Shown: in pieces, positions 1 to 5,702 of the stretch
How the letters are laid out: each line of letters opens with the position of its first letter
Numbering within the stretch: the stretch's first letter is position 1
The notes under the pieces: generated by a model
The model's input: the letters and a program-made list of their open reading frames with translations, nothing else
Told to the model about the DNA's origin: nothing
Databases searched by the model: none
Translations under genes and position numbers: made by a program
Assembly: GCA_040752215.1 (NCBI GenBank)
Contig: JBFMEX010000107.1
Location: 1-7,512, forward strand
DNA: 7,512 bases
Source: JBFMEX01 sp040752215
GTDB taxonomy: Bacteria; Pseudomonadota; Alphaproteobacteria; Rhizobiales; Hyphomicrobiaceae
Direction of reading: 5' to 3'

Positions 1-1
1 T

Positions 2-328
2 TTGAGGAAGGGTGATGTCTCAGCAACACCATCTAACCTCAACCGGCAGCGGCACGGCCACGGCACAGCGACCCTTGATGGTCGCCTCCGTAGCCTCAAC
101 TGTCAGGTGAATACGATCTCAGCACACGCGGAGGATAAGCTCGTCACCGGCGTGACGAGCTACGTCCGCAACGGCTTCGGCGAGGTGATCCGCCAGACGA
201 GCCCCGATTCCGGCATCACCGATTATGTCCGCGACGCGCGCGGGCTGGTGACCGAGACGACCGAGTGCGGCGTGACACGGCCGGCTGTGTCTCGGCGTGT
301 CGTGACGCGGCGCGGCACGACAGACTGA
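2..328 (+). pseudogene. RHS-repeat protein remnant
   Basis: This is an open frame of 108 codons. Only its middle part, about residues 49-88 (nt 146-265), looks like protein. There the frame reads YVRNGFGEVIRQTSPDSG and then ITDYVRDARGLVTETT, which is the RHS/YD-repeat pattern: Y-x-x-N-x-F/G-G-x-V, then the SPDSG turn, then Y-x-x-D-A-x-G. Intact RHS proteins are large surface or secreted proteins with dozens of such repeats, often delivering a C-terminal toxin. Here barely one and a half repeats survive. The residues before and after them have no repeat pattern, and the frame ends shortly at 326-328. No partner secretion or immunity gene is visible, although the left window edge limits this. 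I read it as a decayed fragment left by rearrangement next to the tRNA gene. A chance start at nt 2 should not be taken as a real initiation site. Confidence 0.6.
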
Positions 329-364
329 GACCCTCGTCATTCAAACGCAAACAGGCAGGTGCCG

Positions 365-389
365 CTAGCGATCCCAACAGGCTCGCACC
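365..389. repeat. Degenerate direct copy of the tRNA-Arg 3' end
   Basis: Nucleotides 365-381 match 476-492, which spans the CCA end and acceptor stem of the tRNA gene, at 14 of 17 positions in the same orientation and 111 bp apart. The match includes an uninterrupted GCGATCCC and then CAGG. Allowing one gap, the similarity continues weakly (TCG-ACC) to 389, opposite the T-loop. Integrative elements commonly use the 3' end of a tRNA gene as attachment site and leave a partial copy of it. The site could therefore be an eroded att half-site or the remains of a second tRNA copy. No integrase gene is in the window, and chance similarity is possible. Confidence 0.35.
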
Positions 390-420
390 GGTCGTGAACT
401 CACGCCTATAGGCTGCGAGC

Positions 421-439
421 TGGAACCTATGTGGAACCT
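421..439. repeat. Pair of 8-bp direct repeats, 11-bp period
   Basis: TGGAACCT occurs at 421-428 and again at 432-439, so the copies are spaced by 11 bp, about one helical turn. They lie 38 bp beyond the CCA end of tRNA-Arg. Closely phased short repeats beside a tRNA attachment site resemble the arm-type binding sites of tyrosine integrases. No integrase is present to support that, so the functional reading is only a suggestion. The repeat itself is seen directly. Confidence 0.3.
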
Positions 440-476
440 TGGAGAATGAGGCTTTCCGATAATCATTTGATTTTCC

Positions 477-553
477 TGGCGATCCCGGCAGGATTCGAAC
501 CTGCGACCCTCAGATTAGGAATCTGATGCTCTATCCTGCTGAGCTACGGGACC
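477..553 (-). tRNA. tRNA-Arg (anticodon CCT)
   Basis: The minus strand folds into a complete cloverleaf of 77 nt including an encoded CCA (477-479). The acceptor stem is GGTCCCG paired with CGGGATC, with one G-U at the second pair, and the discriminator base is G. The D arm is GCTC-AGCAGGATA-GAGC. The anticodon arm is TCAGA-TTCCTAA-TCTGA, placing anticodon CCT at plus-strand 517-519. The variable loop is GGGTC, and the T arm is GCAGG-TTCGAAT-CCTGC. CCT reads the AGG arginine codon. The gene has its own promoter at 592-620. Its 3' end faces the decayed RHS/repeat region, the arrangement expected if the gene has served as an integration site. Confidence 0.97.
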
Positions 554-591
554 GCGTGCCGTCCGGCGGTTGGACCAGGGCGACGGGGCGG

Positions 592-620
592 ACTATGTGG
601 GGCACGCGGGCGGGGGTCAA
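592..620 (-). promoter_or_regulatory. Predicted sigma70-type promoter of tRNA-Arg
   Basis: On the minus strand, TTGACC (620-615) is followed after exactly 17 bp by CATAGT (597-592), a good match to the -35 and -10 consensus. Transcription would start near 585, leaving a leader of about 30 nt before the mature 5' end of the tRNA at 553. The position and spacing are what a stand-alone tRNA gene needs, and no other promoter candidate in the 554-777 gap is as good. Confidence 0.55.
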
Positions 621-777
621 GGGCGGCCCCTGGATCGCGAGCCGGACAGGGTGTTCGTCCGCGAAGCCCGCGTCAGGACGCCGGTGCAAGACGCGCCGCT
701 GATGCGCACTACGATTCTTGCGCATGCCGCCACGGCCTGCGGCGCCCCGACCGGCGCCTGCCCGGCAGCCCCGCCGA
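621..777. other. Gap between proA end and tRNA promoter, two hairpins
   Basis: I see no gene here. Two inverted repeats are present: ATGCGCA/TGCGCAT at 702-725 (7-bp stem, 10-nt loop) and GGCGCC/GGCGCC at 741-758 (6-bp stem, 6-nt loop), the latter 20 nt past the proA stop. Neither is followed by a T-tract on the minus strand, so neither is a convincing intrinsic terminator. The second could still weakly terminate proA or protect its mRNA 3' end. In many alphaproteobacteria nadD follows proA, but no nadD-like N-terminus (the GGSFNPxH nucleotide-binding motif) can be read here in any frame. Confidence 0.35.
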
Positions 778-2064
778 TCAGCGCGGCCGCACCTGGCCGT
801 TGCCGCGGACGACGTACTTGAACGTCGTCAGCTGCTCGACCCCGACCGGCCCGCGGGCGTGCAGCCTGCCCGTGGCGATGCCGATCTCGGCGCCGAAGCC
901 GAACTCGCCGCCGTCGGCGAACTGGGTCGAGGCGTTGTGCAGCACGATCGCCGAATCGACGTGGCGCAGGAACCGCTCCGCTGTGCCGAAACATTCCGTG
1001 ACGATTGCGTCGGTGTGCTGCGAGCCGTAGCGCGCGATGTGAGCGATCGCCTCGTCGACGCCATCGACCGTCTTGACGGCGATGATCGCGTCGAGGAACT
1101 CGCGGCCGTAGTCGTCCGGCGCGGCCGGCACGACGCGCGGATCGACCGCGACAGTCGCCGCGTCGCCGCGCACCTGGCAGCCGGCCTCCAGTAGCGCCCG
1201 TACCAGTGCCGTCAGCAGATCGGTCTCGGCGCTCCTGTCGACGAGCAGCGTCTCGGTTGCCCCGCACACGCCCGTCCGGCGCAGCTTGGCGTTGAGCACG
1301 ATCTCTTTCGCCATGTCGATGTCGGCGCCCTTGTCGACGTAGGTGTGGCAGATGCCCTCGAGATGCGCAAAGACCGGCACGCGCGCCTCCTCCTGCACGC
1401 GGGCGACGAGGCTCTTGCCACCGCGCGGAACGATGACGTCGATGGCGCCGTCCAGCCCCTTCAGCATCTCGCCGACAGCGGCGCGGTCCGGGGTCGGTAC
1501 GAGCTGGATCGCCGCCTTCGGCAGCCCGGCGCAGACGAGGCCGCGCTCGAGCGCGGCAACGATGGCGCGGCTCGAGTGGAGACTGTCGGAGCCGCCGCGC
1601 AGGATCGCCGCATTGCCGGCCTTGAGGCACAGCGCTCCGGCATCCGCCGTGACGTTGGGACGGCTCTCGTAGATGATGCCGATGACGCCGATCGGCACGC
1701 GCACGCGCTGGAAGCGAAGGCCATTCGGCCGGGTCCATTCCGCCATGATCGTGCCGACCGGATCGGCGAGACGGGCGACGTCCTCGAGGCCCTTGGCGAT
1801 CGCCTCGACGCGCGCTGCATCGAGTATCAGCCGATCGAGGAAGCTCCCTGCGCGGCCGGCCTCGCGGGCGGCGGCGGCGTCGCGCGCATTGGCGGCGAGG
1901 ATCGCCTCGCGGTCGGCGCGCAGCTCGGCGGCGGCGAAGCGGAGCGCAGAATCCTTGGCCTCCGTCGGCGCATACGCCAACTCGGCCGCAGCCGCACGTG
2001 CCGCACGGCCGATGCCGGCCATCAACTCCACCGTCTCCGTGCCAAGGCGCTCGGGCTTGTTCAT
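778..2064 (-). CDS. proA: Gamma-glutamyl phosphate reductase
   Basis: This enzyme reduces L-glutamyl 5-phosphate to glutamate 5-semialdehyde with NADPH, the second step of proline synthesis from glutamate, in the cytoplasm. The 428-residue product is family-typical in length (E. coli ProA is 417). It carries the aldehyde-dehydrogenase-type motifs of ProA in order: VPIGVIGIIYESRPNVTADA (about 123-142), LCLKAGNAAILRGGSDS, DVIVPRGGKSL, and RTGVCGATETLL with the catalytic cysteine at about 267. The C-terminus has FGFGAEIGIATGRLHARGPV and then LTTFKYVVRGNG. I chose the ATG at 2064 (MNKPERLG) because ProA homology begins there and a GAGA lies just upstream. The 28 codons that extend the frame to 2148 look non-coding. 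Neither proB nor nadD is adjacent, so this copy stands alone. No residue appears to be missing. Confidence 0.96.
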   Translation of the reverse strand: MNKPERLGTETVELMAGIGRAARAAAAELAYAPTEAKDSALRFAAAELRADREAILAANARDAAAAREAGRAGSFLDRLILDAARVEAIAKGLEDVARLADPVGTIMAEWTRPNGLRFQRVRVPIGVIGIIYESRPNVTADAGALCLKAGNAAILRGGSDSLHSSRAIVAALERGLVCAGLPKAAIQLVPTPDRAAVGEMLKGLDGAIDVIVPRGGKSLVARVQEEARVPVFAHLEGICHTYVDKGADIDMAKEIVLNAKLRRTGVCGATETLLVDRSAETDLLTALVRALLEAGCQVRGDAATVAVDPRVVPAAPDDYGREFLDAIIAVKTVDGVDEAIAHIARYGSQHTDAIVTECFGTAERFLRHVDSAIVLHNASTQFADGGEFGFGAEIGIATGRLHARGPVGVEQLTTFKYVVRGNGQVRPR

Positions 2065-2341
2065 CGATCTCGCGGTCACGTAGGTTAGGGTCGGCGCGGC
2101 GTCGACCGGCCAGCCGAGGCAGACGGCTCGATCCCGCGCGCAGCCCATCGATCGGATGGCCAGGTCGAGCTACGCACGGCAGCACGGTCGGGCCGACCTC
2201 CAAGCGCCGGGGTCATGCCAGCCCAAACCTACTCCAATTCGACCCGCGCCGACCACCCCCCATGCCCTCCTTCGACGTGATCCACCTCGCCACCGGCCGG
2301 CGCGCCGGGCCGGCTCGGCTCGAGCGCAGTCGGACGCGCCT
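2065..2341. other. Region upstream of proA, no gene seen
   Basis: This gap must hold the proA promoter on the minus strand, but I find no convincing -35/-10 pair. One small minus-strand frame at 2213-2263 (ATG to TGA, 16 residues starting MGGGRRG) follows GGAGGG, but the spacing of 1-2 nt is too short for a good ribosome binding site. It could be a leader peptide only if conserved, and I do not annotate it as a gene. Otherwise nothing is recognisable. Confidence 0.3.
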
Positions 2342-2374
2342 AAAAAAGACGGCCAGCGGCTCGCGCCACTGGCC
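2342..2374 (-). terminator. Intrinsic terminator of the oxygenase operon
   Basis: Read on the minus strand, GGCCAGTGGC and GCCGCTGGCC form a 10-bp stem with one T-G wobble, closed by a GCGA (GNRA) tetraloop. GTC and then a run of six T (plus-strand A run at 2342-2347) follow the stem. It lies 51 bp past the stop codon of the second oxygenase gene. This is a textbook Rho-independent terminator, and its orientation fits only the minus-strand operon. Confidence 0.9.
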
Positions 2375-2425
2375 AGTCAGGGAAGGGAGCAGAGATTCTG
2401 CCGGTTGCCGGCCGGAGCACGAGGC

Positions 2426-3076
2426 TCAGGCGAGCTCCCAGCGGTCCCTCCACTCAGGCGTAACCCAGTTTACGATGATCGACTTCCTGACGCCGCGAAT
2501 GGGGCGCTTGGTGAAGCCGTGCCACGTATCGGTTCCAGGGATGAAGATCAGCCCCTTGTTCTTTTCGTATGGCGCGGTGGCGACGAGCTTGTGCTCCGGG
2601 CTCGCGTCATAGACGTCGGTGCCGGCGTCGTAGAGCTCCGGCTCGCCGGACAGGTAGATCAGCATGGTGAACAGCTTGACCGAGATATCGAGATGCGGCT
2701 CCAGCCAGAAGCCGTCGACGTCCTGGCAGTACTCGATGCGCAGCAGCCCCTCGTCGAGGTCGCGCCCGGTCAGCTGCTCGAGGCGACGCTGCACGTTGGG
2801 GCAGCGGAAGATCTCCGCGACCTCGTGGCAGACGTGGAACAGCTCCTGGTTCTCGGGATTGAAGTAGACGCGGGTCGAGTTGTTGGTCTCGCGGCGACCG
2901 TTGAACACGGCATCCTTCGGCGGATCGAACGGCAAGCCGGCGATGGCGTCGACGATGCGCTCGGGGAATGCGTCGTCCAGAAGCCAGTAGCTGTAGGGCT
3001 CCTTCACATGCTGCGCGCGGTCGAGGCAGCCGATGAAATGACGGGCGGCGGGTGTAGTCGGCACCATCTGGTCCAT
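2426..3076 (-). CDS. 2OG-Fe(II) oxygenase, second gene of operon
   Basis: This 216-residue cytoplasmic protein has no signal peptide or membrane segment. The C-terminal half is a double-stranded beta-helix 2-oxoglutarate/Fe(II) dioxygenase core. The iron ligands are H128 and D130 (in LEPHLDISVKLFTMLIYLSG) and H186 (GTDTWHGF), and R197 (GVRKSIIVNW) is the likely 2OG carboxylate binder. The family couples decarboxylation of 2-oxoglutarate to hydroxylation of a substrate, and prolyl-hydroxylase-like members have this arrangement. The N-terminal half (PYSYWLLDDAFPERIV) matches the usual entry strand before the core. The start is secure: GGAGGG abuts the upstream stop codon and is followed by a 6-nt spacer and ATG. 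The gene is 12 bp downstream of a related oxygenase, so the two are surely co-transcribed. The substrate cannot be read from sequence; protein side chain, sugar and small molecule all remain open. Confidence 0.85.
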   Translation of the reverse strand: MDQMVPTTPAARHFIGCLDRAQHVKEPYSYWLLDDAFPERIVDAIAGLPFDPPKDAVFNGRRETNNSTRVYFNPENQELFHVCHEVAEIFRCPNVQRRLEQLTGRDLDEGLLRIEYCQDVDGFWLEPHLDISVKLFTMLIYLSGEPELYDAGTDVYDASPEHKLVATAPYEKNKGLIFIPGTDTWHGFTKRPIRGVRKSIIVNWVTPEWRDRWELA

Positions 3077-3088
3077 GACGTTCCCTCC

Positions 3089-3712
3089 CTAGCCGGCGGC
3101 GAACGGATTGAGGCGCTTCAGGCGCGCGGACAGCGTGTGGCGGCCGATGTTCTTCATCAGCACCGCCTCGGAGCGGACCCAGTTGAACATCACGTAGCGC
3201 CGCGGCCCCTCGAACGGCAGGTGGCCGTGCCACGAGTTGTCGGAGCGCTTGAAGGCGACGAACGTGCCCCCGTCCGGTGGCACCTCGGCGATCACGGCGT
3301 CGATGTCGTGGCCATTGCGCAGGAGGCGCAGGCGACCGCCGTCCTCGGCCCAGCTGTCGTTGAGGTACAAGAGGCAGGTGACGATCTTGTCGGTCGAGTC
3401 GGTATGAATGCGGCCGTCGCGACGGGCGCAGTGGCCGCGCACGGTGATCATCAGCGGCTTGTCGGCCAGCTCGACATCGAATTTCTCCTCGAGAATCTCC
3501 TCGAGCCGGCGGCTCTTGATGTCGTCGACGAGCCGCGCGAAGGCGTCGCCGTAGGACAGCTCCTTCAGCGGATAGACGCCGCTGCCGGTGATGGCCGGAA
3601 AGTCGCGCCGGACCTCGCCCAGCGCGGCGGTCGGCAGGACGTCGCGCGCCATGAAGAACGAGAATGGCTGGTGCTGGACCTCGGCCCCGGCGATGCGCTC
3701 GAACTCGATCAC
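3089..3712 (-). CDS. 2OG-Fe(II) oxygenase, first gene of operon
   Basis: This 207-residue protein carries the same type of dioxygenase core as its downstream neighbour. H103 and D105 (GRIHTDSTDKIVTCLLYLND) and H162 (SDNSWHGHLPF) are the predicted Fe(II) ligands. R171 (GPRRYVMFNWV) is the predicted 2-oxoglutarate anchor, and EVPPDGGTFVAF forms the strand before the distal histidine. The start is the GTG at 3712 (read as VIEFERI). GAGGGG precedes it with a 6-nt spacer, and the resulting length matches its partner. An upstream ATG at 3823 would add 37 low-complexity, Arg-rich residues without family character. The two operon proteins align along the core (HTDSTDKIVTCLLYLND with HLDISVKLFTMLIYLSG; SWHGH with TWHGF), so they are related but strongly diverged. 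No other enzyme gene lies in the operon to reveal a pathway. Confidence 0.85.
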   Translation of the reverse strand: MIEFERIAGAEVQHQPFSFFMARDVLPTAALGEVRRDFPAITGSGVYPLKELSYGDAFARLVDDIKSRRLEEILEEKFDVELADKPLMITVRGHCARRDGRIHTDSTDKIVTCLLYLNDSWAEDGGRLRLLRNGHDIDAVIAEVPPDGGTFVAFKRSDNSWHGHLPFEGPRRYVMFNWVRSEAVLMKNIGRHTLSARLKRLNPFAAG

Positions 3713-3809
3713 GGCTATCCCCTCACGCGGCGCGCTTCCCCCAAAGTGCCGGCGACTCGCCGCAGCTCGTCCGGTGGATTTAGACTCGTCCCTTCGGCGG
3801 CGCCGGACC

Positions 3810-3949
3810 TTGACCGCCGTCAACCGAGAAACCGACCTCGGTCAGGGGCATGCCGGCCGAGGCCGGCGAATTGTGCGGCGCACCCGAATGTTGGCGGGCG
3901 GGGCTCGTGCAGAAATATGAGCCCCGCTCCTTGCTGCAAAGCATTCGGG
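3810..3949. repeat. Cluster of four stem-loops including a nested inverted repeat
   Basis: Four inverted repeats follow one another. TTGAC/GTCAA lies at 3810-3823 with a 4-nt loop. ACCGAG/CTCGGT lies at 3823-3842 with an 8-nt loop. GCCGGC/GCCGGC lies at 3852-3867 with a 4-nt loop. The last is a nested structure: the outer arms CCCGAATG (3883-3890) and CATTCGGG (3942-3949) enclose the inner arms GCGGGGCTC (3898-3906) and GAGCCCCGC (3919-3927) around a 12-nt loop. The inner stem could extend by a G-T and a G-C pair. No T-tract follows, so this is not a simple terminator. It lies upstream of both divergent operons. It could be a structured leader or small RNA, or a dispersed palindromic repeat; the strand is not determined. 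Confidence 0.5.
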
Positions 3950-4000
3950 CTTCCGGTGAGCCTCCCCCGGCACGGGCGCGGGTTGGTGAAGCAACCGCTT

Positions 4001-4012
4001 GGGGCGCGCCCC
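4001..4012. promoter_or_regulatory. Perfect 12-bp palindrome, possible operator
   Basis: GGGGCGCGCCCC is a perfect palindrome with no spacer, in the middle of the divergent intergenic region and 227 bp before tctC. Symmetric sites here could bind a dimeric regulator, but the composition is pure G and C and such palindromes arise by chance in GC-rich DNA. No regulator gene is adjacent to suggest one. Confidence 0.15.
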
Positions 4013-4239
4013 GCGGGCGATGAGCGCTTCTTCCGACGAACGCCGCCGGTGATGGTACTGCCACACCATCGGCCAATGCCATCACGCGACAGATATCGGC
4101 ACGTGCGAGCATCCTCGCGCGCACCTCCTAGAGGACGGTGATCGTCGCGTGACCGCACGGCTTCGGCGCGACCGCGCTGGACAAGCCTCCCCCGAAGCGC
4201 GACATTTCGCCCCTTACACCGTCAGCGGAGAAACAACAA

Positions 4240-5211
4240 ATGGTCTCGAGGAAAACGTTCCTGTTGCTGCCGATGATCGCTATGGCACTGGCCGGGCCAT
4301 GGGCGGCCCCGCGCGCGCACTCCGCCGATGACCTTCGAATTATTGCACCGGCCAAGCCCGGTGGTGGCTGGGATCAGACGGCTCGCGCCCTGCAGGAGGT
4401 CATTCAATCGCAAGGGCTCGCCAAGGCGGTTACGGTCGAGAACGTCGCAGGAGCCGGCGGCACGGTCGGTCTTGCCCAGCTCGTCTCCAGGGAGAAGGGC
4501 AAAGGCAACGTCCTGATGGTCAACGGGCTCGTCATGATGGGCGCGATCCTGACCAACAACTCTCCCGTCGGTCTGGCGCAGACGACGCCGATCGCACGAC
4601 TGACCGGCGAGTACGAGGTGGTCGTCGTGCCGGCAAGCTCGGCCATCAAGACGCTCGCCGACCTTGTCGCCAAGCTCAAGACGGATGCAGCCTCGGCCGC
4701 CATCGGCGGCGGCTCGGCGGGAGGTACCGACCACATCCTGGCCGGGCTCGTCGTGAAGGCAGCGGGCGGCGATGTGAAGAGGCTGAACTATATTCCCTAC
4801 TCTGGTGGCGGCGAGGCGCTGGCGGCGATCCTGGGCGGGCATGTCACCGCCGGCATCAGCGGCTATGGCGAGTGGGAGGGCCAGATCAAGTCTGGTGGCC
4901 TCAGGGCGCTTGCGATCTCCGCACCCGAGCGCGTGCCGGGCATCGACATCCCGACCATGAAGGAGCAGGGCGTTGACGTGGTGCTTGCCAACTGGCGTGC
5001 GGTGATCGCGCCTCCGGGCATCGACGAGGCCCAGAGGCGGGCGCTGCTCGCGGTTGTCGATGGGGCCGTGAGAAGCGAGCCCTGGAAGGCTCTGCTCGCC
5101 AAGCGGAGCTGGACCGACCTCTACTTGCCCGGCGACGCGTTCGCCAAGCTCGTCGCCGACGAGAATGTCCGCGTCGCGGAGATCCTCAAGGCGATCGGCC
5201 TGGTGCAGTAG
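4240..5211 (+). CDS. tctC: Tripartite tricarboxylate transporter binding protein
   Basis: This is the periplasmic solute-binding protein of the TTT family (TctC/Bug fold), which captures a carboxylate and delivers it to the TctA-TctB membrane complex. The 323-residue product begins with a signal peptide: a basic start (MVSRK), a hydrophobic core at 6-20, and a probable cleavage near AHS-A at 28/29. The mature protein shows the conserved ligand-pocket stretches APAKPGGGWDQTAR (36-49), VENVAGAGGTVGL (66-78), IGGGSAGGTDH (155-165), YIPYSGGGEA (184-193) and NWRAVIAPPG (251-260). GGWD and GAGG are hallmarks of TctC proteins. GGAG at 4227-4230, 9 nt before ATG, supports the start. It is the first gene of tctCBA, 11 bp before tctB. 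The pocket residues do not tell me the substrate; citrate, tartrate or another carboxylate are all possible. Confidence 0.93.
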   Translation: MVSRKTFLLLPMIAMALAGPWAAPRAHSADDLRIIAPAKPGGGWDQTARALQEVIQSQGLAKAVTVENVAGAGGTVGLAQLVSREKGKGNVLMVNGLVMMGAILTNNSPVGLAQTTPIARLTGEYEVVVVPASSAIKTLADLVAKLKTDAASAAIGGGSAGGTDHILAGLVVKAAGGDVKRLNYIPYSGGGEALAAILGGHVTAGISGYGEWEGQIKSGGLRALAISAPERVPGIDIPTMKEQGVDVVLANWRAVIAPPGIDEAQRRALLAVVDGAVRSEPWKALLAKRSWTDLYLPGDAFAKLVADENVRVAEILKAIGLVQ

Positions 5212-5222
5212 CGGAGAGCAAG

Positions 5223-5699
5223 ATGAAGCTCGCTCGGAACAGGGCCGGTCTTGCAATCGGCCTCGGACTTGTCGCGCTTGGTGGCGTCATTGCGACCTCG
5301 ATCTCCGGCATGCAGGTCCCTCCGACCTATGCCAAGGTTGGACCGCGCATTTTCCCGTTCCTCGCAGCGGGCCTGCTTGCTGGCCTCGGTGCACTGTTCA
5401 CGCTGCGCGCACTCGTCGGAGCTGCGGATGCGCTGCAAGCCGAGCCAGGCATCACGACTGATTGGTTGCCGGTCGTCGTCATTTCTGGCGGCTTCTTGGC
5501 GTTCATCGCACTGCTGGAGTGGGCGGGTTTCCTCCCTGCCGCCGTCGCACTGTTCCTGGCCACGGCGGCAGGTTTCGGCAGTCGACGTGCGGTCCGCGAT
5601 CTCATTGCCGCGATCGTAGTCGCGCTCGCCATCTATTTGCTCTTCGACCGCATCCTCGGGCTGCCTCTGCCGGCCGGCATGTTGAAGGGATTGATCTGA
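5223..5699 (+). CDS. tctB: Tripartite tricarboxylate transporter small membrane subunit
   Basis: This is the small integral membrane subunit that partners TctA. The 158-residue length is usual for the family. Hydrophobic segments lie at about 8-27, 43-64, 81-99, 103-118 and 125-145, consistent with four or five membrane spans. The conserved loop VGPRIFPFLAAG (39-50) and the C-terminal LFDRILGLPLPAG are typical TctB features. TctB sequences are otherwise poorly conserved, so the operon position between tctC and tctA is strong supporting evidence. GGAG at 5213-5216 lies 6 nt before ATG. The gene ends 3 bp before tctA, suggesting coupled translation. Confidence 0.9.
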   Translation: MKLARNRAGLAIGLGLVALGGVIATSISGMQVPPTYAKVGPRIFPFLAAGLLAGLGALFTLRALVGAADALQAEPGITTDWLPVVVISGGFLAFIALLEWAGFLPAAVALFLATAAGFGSRRAVRDLIAAIVVALAIYLLFDRILGLPLPAGMLKGLI

Positions 5700-5702
5700 G
5701 AG

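Larger units (their letters stand above)
3713..4239. other. Divergent intergenic region between oxygenase and tct operons
   Basis: These 527 bp separate the two divergently transcribed operons and must hold both promoters, neither of which I can place confidently. Several frames are open across the region on both strands, but none resembles a known protein and none has a good ribosome binding site. I read them as GC-driven. The content is mainly inverted repeats: a cluster at 3810-3949 (listed separately), GGTTG/CAACC at 3981-3996, a perfect 12-bp palindrome at 4001-4012, GATGGT/ACCATC at 4051-4070, and GCACGTGC at 4099-4106. Confidence 0.5.

Noticed and set aside
15..110. 31-codon plus-strand frame with GGAAGGG just before its ATG
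   Set aside because: The Shine-Dalgarno match is fair, but spacing is nearly zero and the peptide is Ser/Thr/Ala-rich without features. It lies in a decayed region.
617..2203. 528-codon minus-strand frame overlapping proA
   Set aside because: It is extremely Arg/Gly/Ala-rich with no family features and is out of frame with an unmistakable ProA. It is a GC-driven shadow.
2213..2263. 16-residue minus-strand frame upstream of proA as a leader peptide
   Set aside because: The ribosome binding site is too close to the ATG, there is no proline run to suggest attenuation, and no attenuator hairpin lies between it and proA.
2156..4141. 661-codon plus-strand frame opposite both oxygenase genes
   Set aside because: It is antisense to two genes with intact catalytic motifs, ribosome binding sites and a terminator. 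It has no recognisable domain and is a shadow.
3780..4158. Three overlapping minus-strand frames in the divergent intergenic region
   Set aside because: All three frames are open across the same DNA, which points to base composition and not coding. They cross the inverted-repeat cluster and none has a convincing ribosome binding site.
4160..4215. Possible tctC promoter around TGGACA-17-GACATT
   Set aside because: The -10 match is poor and the -35 only partial. GC-rich sequence offers several equally weak pairs, so no promoter is called.
4222..5256. 344-codon minus-strand frame opposite tctC
   Set aside because: No family resemblance and no ribosome binding site. It is the antisense of a well-supported binding protein.
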